From assembly GCF_900547205.1 (NCBI RefSeq), contig NZ_URFY01000012.1, forward strand, positions 33,874-97,873: a DNA stretch of 64,000 nucleotides, read 5' to 3'. Source of the stretch: an uncultured Bacteroides sp. Lineage in GTDB: Bacteria; Bacteroidota; Bacteroidia; Bacteroidales; Bacteroidaceae. This document shows, one piece after another, positions 61,440 to 64,000 of this stretch; the stretch's first letter is position 1, and each line of letters begins with the position of its first letter. Made by a program: the position numbers and the translations under genes. The notes under the pieces were generated by a model, which saw only the letters and a program-made list of their open reading frames with translations, made no database searches and was not told the origin of the DNA.

Positions 61440-62462
61440 ATGCGAGGAGAAGAAACAATTGTAATAAAGGATTTGGCTACGGGGTATGTGGGTAAACATC
61501 AGACTCATGTAGTGGCGCGTAACATCACCGCCGGCATCTATGGCGGAGAACTGACTTGTCTGCTCGGAGCCAATGGCGCGGGGAAATCGACTTTATTGCA
61601 TACCTTGTCCGGCTTCCTGCTGAAGTTGTCGGGAGAGATTCGCATCCGGGGAAAGGAAGTGGAGAAGTACTCCGATGCGGATATGTCTAAAGTAATCAGT
61701 GTGGTGCTGACGGAGAAGTGCGACCTGCGGAATATGATAGTCGAAGAAATGGTAGGACTTGGACGAAGTCCCTATACCGGTTTCTGGGGAGTGCTGAAGA
61801 AAGGAGACAAAGAAATCGTGGGTCGGGCGATTGCCAGTGTCGGGATAGAAGCACTGACACACCGGATGATGCATACCCTGAGCGACGGGGAGAAACAAAA
61901 AGTAATGATTGCCAAGGCATTGGCGCAAGAAACTCCGGTCATTATCCTCGATGAACCGACTGCCTTCCTCGACTTTCCGAGCAAAGTGGAGATGATGCAA
62001 CTGCTGCACCGCCTATCCCGCGAAACGGGAAAGACTATCTTTATGAGTACGCACGACCTCGAACTCGCCTTGCAGATTGCGGATAAAGTATGGATGATGG
62101 ACAAAGAAAACGGGGTGACTATCGGCACTCCCGAAGATTTATCCCTCAACGGAACATTGAGCAATTTTTTCTCACGCAAAGGAATCATGTTCGACCAGAA
62201 TACGGGACTGTTCAAGATTAATAATGAATATTCGGTGAAGATGAGGCTCGTGGGGCACGGTCAGAAGTATGCGATGGTGAGAAAGGCACTTCTGCGCAAT
62301 GGAATCCTTGCGGGGCGGGAGATTGAATCGGAAGTCTATATCGAGACGGGCAATCTACAAACCGAAGGATATCTTCTGCATTTGTCCGATGGGGAAGTTA
62401 GGAAGGCGGGGGATATAGAGGAGCTACTGCGGCAAGTTGCCGATTATTCTAGTAGGTCTTGA
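61440..62462 (+). CDS. ABC importer ATPase with C-terminal extension (system B)
   Basis: 340 residues. Walker A is LLGANGAGKSTLLHTL, signature LSDGEKQKVMIAKALAQE, Walker B PVIILDEPTAFLD, H-loop MSTHDLELAL. The last 90 or so residues (from NNEYSVKMRLVGHGQKYAMV to the end) are not part of the standard FecE/BtuD fold and are absent from the system A ATPase; they form a small alpha/beta-looking domain of unknown role. It lies 42 bases behind the permease. Confidence 0.92.
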   Translation: MRGEETIVIKDLATGYVGKHQTHVVARNITAGIYGGELTCLLGANGAGKSTLLHTLSGFLLKLSGEIRIRGKEVEKYSDADMSKVISVVLTEKCDLRNMIVEEMVGLGRSPYTGFWGVLKKGDKEIVGRAIASVGIEALTHRMMHTLSDGEKQKVMIAKALAQETPVIILDEPTAFLDFPSKVEMMQLLHRLSRETGKTIFMSTHDLELALQIADKVWMMDKENGVTIGTPEDLSLNGTLSNFFSRKGIMFDQNTGLFKINNEYSVKMRLVGHGQKYAMVRKALLRNGILAGREIESEVYIETGNLQTEGYLLHLSDGEVRKAGDIEELLRQVADYSSRS

Positions 62463-62807
62463 TTAACTACTTTGAAATGGAACTTTAGCTCATTTCCCTA
62501 CAGAAAAGAACTAAATTCCAATTACCATAATCTAGTTCTTCATTCGAAAGGAAGTAACTTTGAATATGCATGATTTTATTCGTCTGACAGCTGTTGAACT
62601 TTCGTCTGACAGAGATAATGTTATAGCTCGCTTTAAATACTCTTTTTCATAATCGCTTAGCATTTGTTTTTATATTCTTTTGACGAAGTAAATCGGAAAT
62701 AACCGCAATAGCTATTCTTAAATATGTTTAATCTCAATGGACAACATTCGTAGTTCATTTGTTATCTAAAGTATTTAGTATCAATCATAATCAAAATCAA
62801 GAAAAAT
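62463..62807. other. 345-base gene-free stretch before the bile salt hydrolase gene
   Basis: AT-rich sequence with weak 22-bp spacing of similar words (ACTTTGAA at 62469 and 62557, 88 apart) and one strong repeat pair at 62579-62612. No clear -7 box stands before the BSH gene. Confidence 0.5.
62579..62612 (+). repeat. 12-bp direct repeat at 22-bp spacing (possible array 4)
   Basis: TTCGTCTGACAG at 62579 and again at 62601, exactly 22 bases apart. The short palindromes ACAGCTGT and TCTGACAGA overlap the two copies. Confidence 0.65.
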
Positions 62808-63863
62808 ATGAAGGGAAAATTAACTGTGTCTGTATTAATGTTGGCTGCTATCGCTTTGTGGAGCATTCAGCCTGTGGAAGCTTGTACGCGTGCCGTTTAC
62901 ATTGGTCCGGACCAAATGGTGATAACAGGGCGTACAATGGATTGGAAAGAAGACATTAAGTCGAATATTTATGTGTTTCCCCGTGGGATTAAGCGTGACG
63001 GACATAATAAAGAGAAAACAATAAACTGGACCTCCAAATACGGAAGTGTGATTGCAACCGGATATGACATCGGAACCTGTGACGGGATGAATGAAAAGGG
63101 GCTGGTGGCAAGTATGCTCTTCCTGCCCGAAACGATTTATTCACTTCCCGGAGATACCCGTCCGGCAATGGGAATCAGCATTTGGACACAGTATGTACTT
63201 GATAATTTCGCCACAGTGCGTGAAGCGGTAGATGAATTAAAGAAAGAAACTTTCCGCATTGACGCTCCTCGTATGCCGAACGGACCGGAATCGACCCTGC
63301 ATTTGGCCATCACTGACGCAACTGGTAACACCGCTATTTTGGAATATTTGGATGGGAAATTATCTATTCACGAAGGGAAAGAATATCAGGTATTGACTAA
63401 TTCTCCACGTTTGGATTATCAATTGTCTATCAACGATTATTGGAAAGAGATAGGCGGACTGCAAATGTTGCCGGGAACCAACCGCTCGAGCGACCGTTTC
63501 GTCCGTGCTTCTTTCTATATCAATGCCATTACTCAGACGGCGGATGCAAAAGTAGCTGTGCCCAGTGTGTTGAGCGTGATGCGTAATGTGTCGGTTCCGT
63601 TTGGAATCAATACGCCGGATAAACCACATATTTCTTCTACTCGCTGGCGCTCCGTTTCCGATCAGAAGAACAAAGTATATTACTTTGAATCTACGTTGAC
63701 GCCCAATATGTTTTGGCTTGATTTGAAGAAGATTGACTTTAGTCCGAATGCCGGCATTAAAAAACTGGCTCTAACTGATGGGGAAATTTATGCAGGGGAT
63801 GCTGTGAAAGACCTCAAAGACAGTAAGTCATTCACGTTCTTGTTTCAAACTCCTGAGTTGTAG
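62808..63863 (+). CDS. bsh: Choloylglycine hydrolase (bile salt hydrolase)
   Basis: 351 residues of the Ntn-hydrolase family. The signal peptide ends just before the nucleophile Cys26 (PVEACTRAVYIGPD), which becomes N-terminal after processing. Conserved blocks: TGRTMDWKED, SVIATGYDIGTCDGMNEKGL, LTNSPRLDYQLSINDYW and the arginine in NRSSDRFVRASF. It cuts glycine or taurine from conjugated bile salts in the periplasm; penicillin V acylase activity is a lesser possibility. From memory it resembles the characterised B. thetaiotaomicron enzyme BT_2086. Confidence 0.93.
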   Translation: MKGKLTVSVLMLAAIALWSIQPVEACTRAVYIGPDQMVITGRTMDWKEDIKSNIYVFPRGIKRDGHNKEKTINWTSKYGSVIATGYDIGTCDGMNEKGLVASMLFLPETIYSLPGDTRPAMGISIWTQYVLDNFATVREAVDELKKETFRIDAPRMPNGPESTLHLAITDATGNTAILEYLDGKLSIHEGKEYQVLTNSPRLDYQLSINDYWKEIGGLQMLPGTNRSSDRFVRASFYINAITQTADAKVAVPSVLSVMRNVSVPFGINTPDKPHISSTRWRSVSDQKNKVYYFESTLTPNMFWLDLKKIDFSPNAGIKKLALTDGEIYAGDAVKDLKDSKSFTFLFQTPEL

Positions 63864-63869
63864 TTAAAA

Positions 63870-63949
63870 GAAGGGCACGAATTACACGAAACCACGGTTT
63901 TATCTATGAAATACCTTAAAACCGTGAAATCCGTGTAATCCGTGCCTTC
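63870..63949. repeat. Long imperfect hairpin from a dispersed CACGGATTACACGG-type repeat
   Basis: Arms 63870-63899 or so and 63918-63949 pair over about 30 bases with few mismatches (GGCACG, ATTACACG, CACGGTTTTA in both). Words of this kind are scattered in many bacterial genomes, to my recollection. Placed 7 bases behind the BSH stop, it can also serve as the terminator. Confidence 0.7.
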
Positions 63950-64000
63950 TATGTTGTATTCCTAATAATTGAACCTTATATTATCTATTCTTAACACTCT

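Overview
The window reads as chromosome of a gut Bacteroides close to the B. thetaiotaomicron/ovatus group. The basis is the set of gene families: SusC/SusD pair, GH76 and GH92 enzymes, Fkp, AsnA-type asparagine synthetase, lysS-gpsA-pgi cluster, LptD-like protein and bile salt hydrolase. The promoters agree: the Bacteroides -7 element TAnnTTTG stands before many genes. Species is not provable from this sequence alone.

Layout. 1-1125: a BASS-family transporter. 1287-3842: an IS21-family insertion sequence with perfect 26-bp ends and a one-base frameshift in istB. 3843-10770: an AT-rich accessory island of small single-domain genes (two SAM methyltransferases, four GNAT acetyltransferases, a DUF1016/PDDEXK nuclease, a YjbR-like protein, one whole and one truncated DUF3795 gene). 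It contains a displaced copy of the transporter 3' end, which suggests an old integration. 10890-13472: two FtsX/MacB-type permeases. 13953-27136: housekeeping and envelope genes (NamZ-like muramidase, HD protein, LptD, Ung, AsnA, tRNA-Arg, alkylation repair protein, Fkp, HAD phosphatase, two lipoproteins). 27212-31297: pgi, gpsA and lysS. 31403-36409: a MATE pump, a DUF6078-like protein and a hybrid sensor kinase.

36436-52058 is a complete alpha-mannan type polysaccharide utilization locus. A divergent GntR regulator faces a co-directional run of mannose-6-phosphate isomerase-like protein, ROK kinase, SusC, SusD, SusE-like lipoprotein, two GH76 endo-mannanases, a GH92 mannosidase and an MFS sugar transporter. 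The inferred route is surface cutting by GH76, capture by SusCDE, trimming by GH92, uptake of mannose by the MFS protein, phosphorylation by the ROK kinase and isomerisation to fructose-6-phosphate.

52069-62462 holds a Crp/Fnr regulator, a second MATE pump and two divergent, paralogous BtuFCD/FecBCD-type ABC importers. In one of them an AlbA_2/Schlafen-like gene sits between the binding protein and the permease. A bile salt hydrolase (62808-63863) and a dispersed-repeat hairpin close the window.

The most unusual signal is non-coding. Three intergenic stretches (13536-13733, 32759-32890, 58691-58800) are built from degenerate units with an exact 22-bp period, and a fourth place (62579-62612) has a 12-bp repeat at 22-bp spacing. 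The unit sequence differs from array to array, but each array tends to carry short palindromes. I know of no named feature that explains them.
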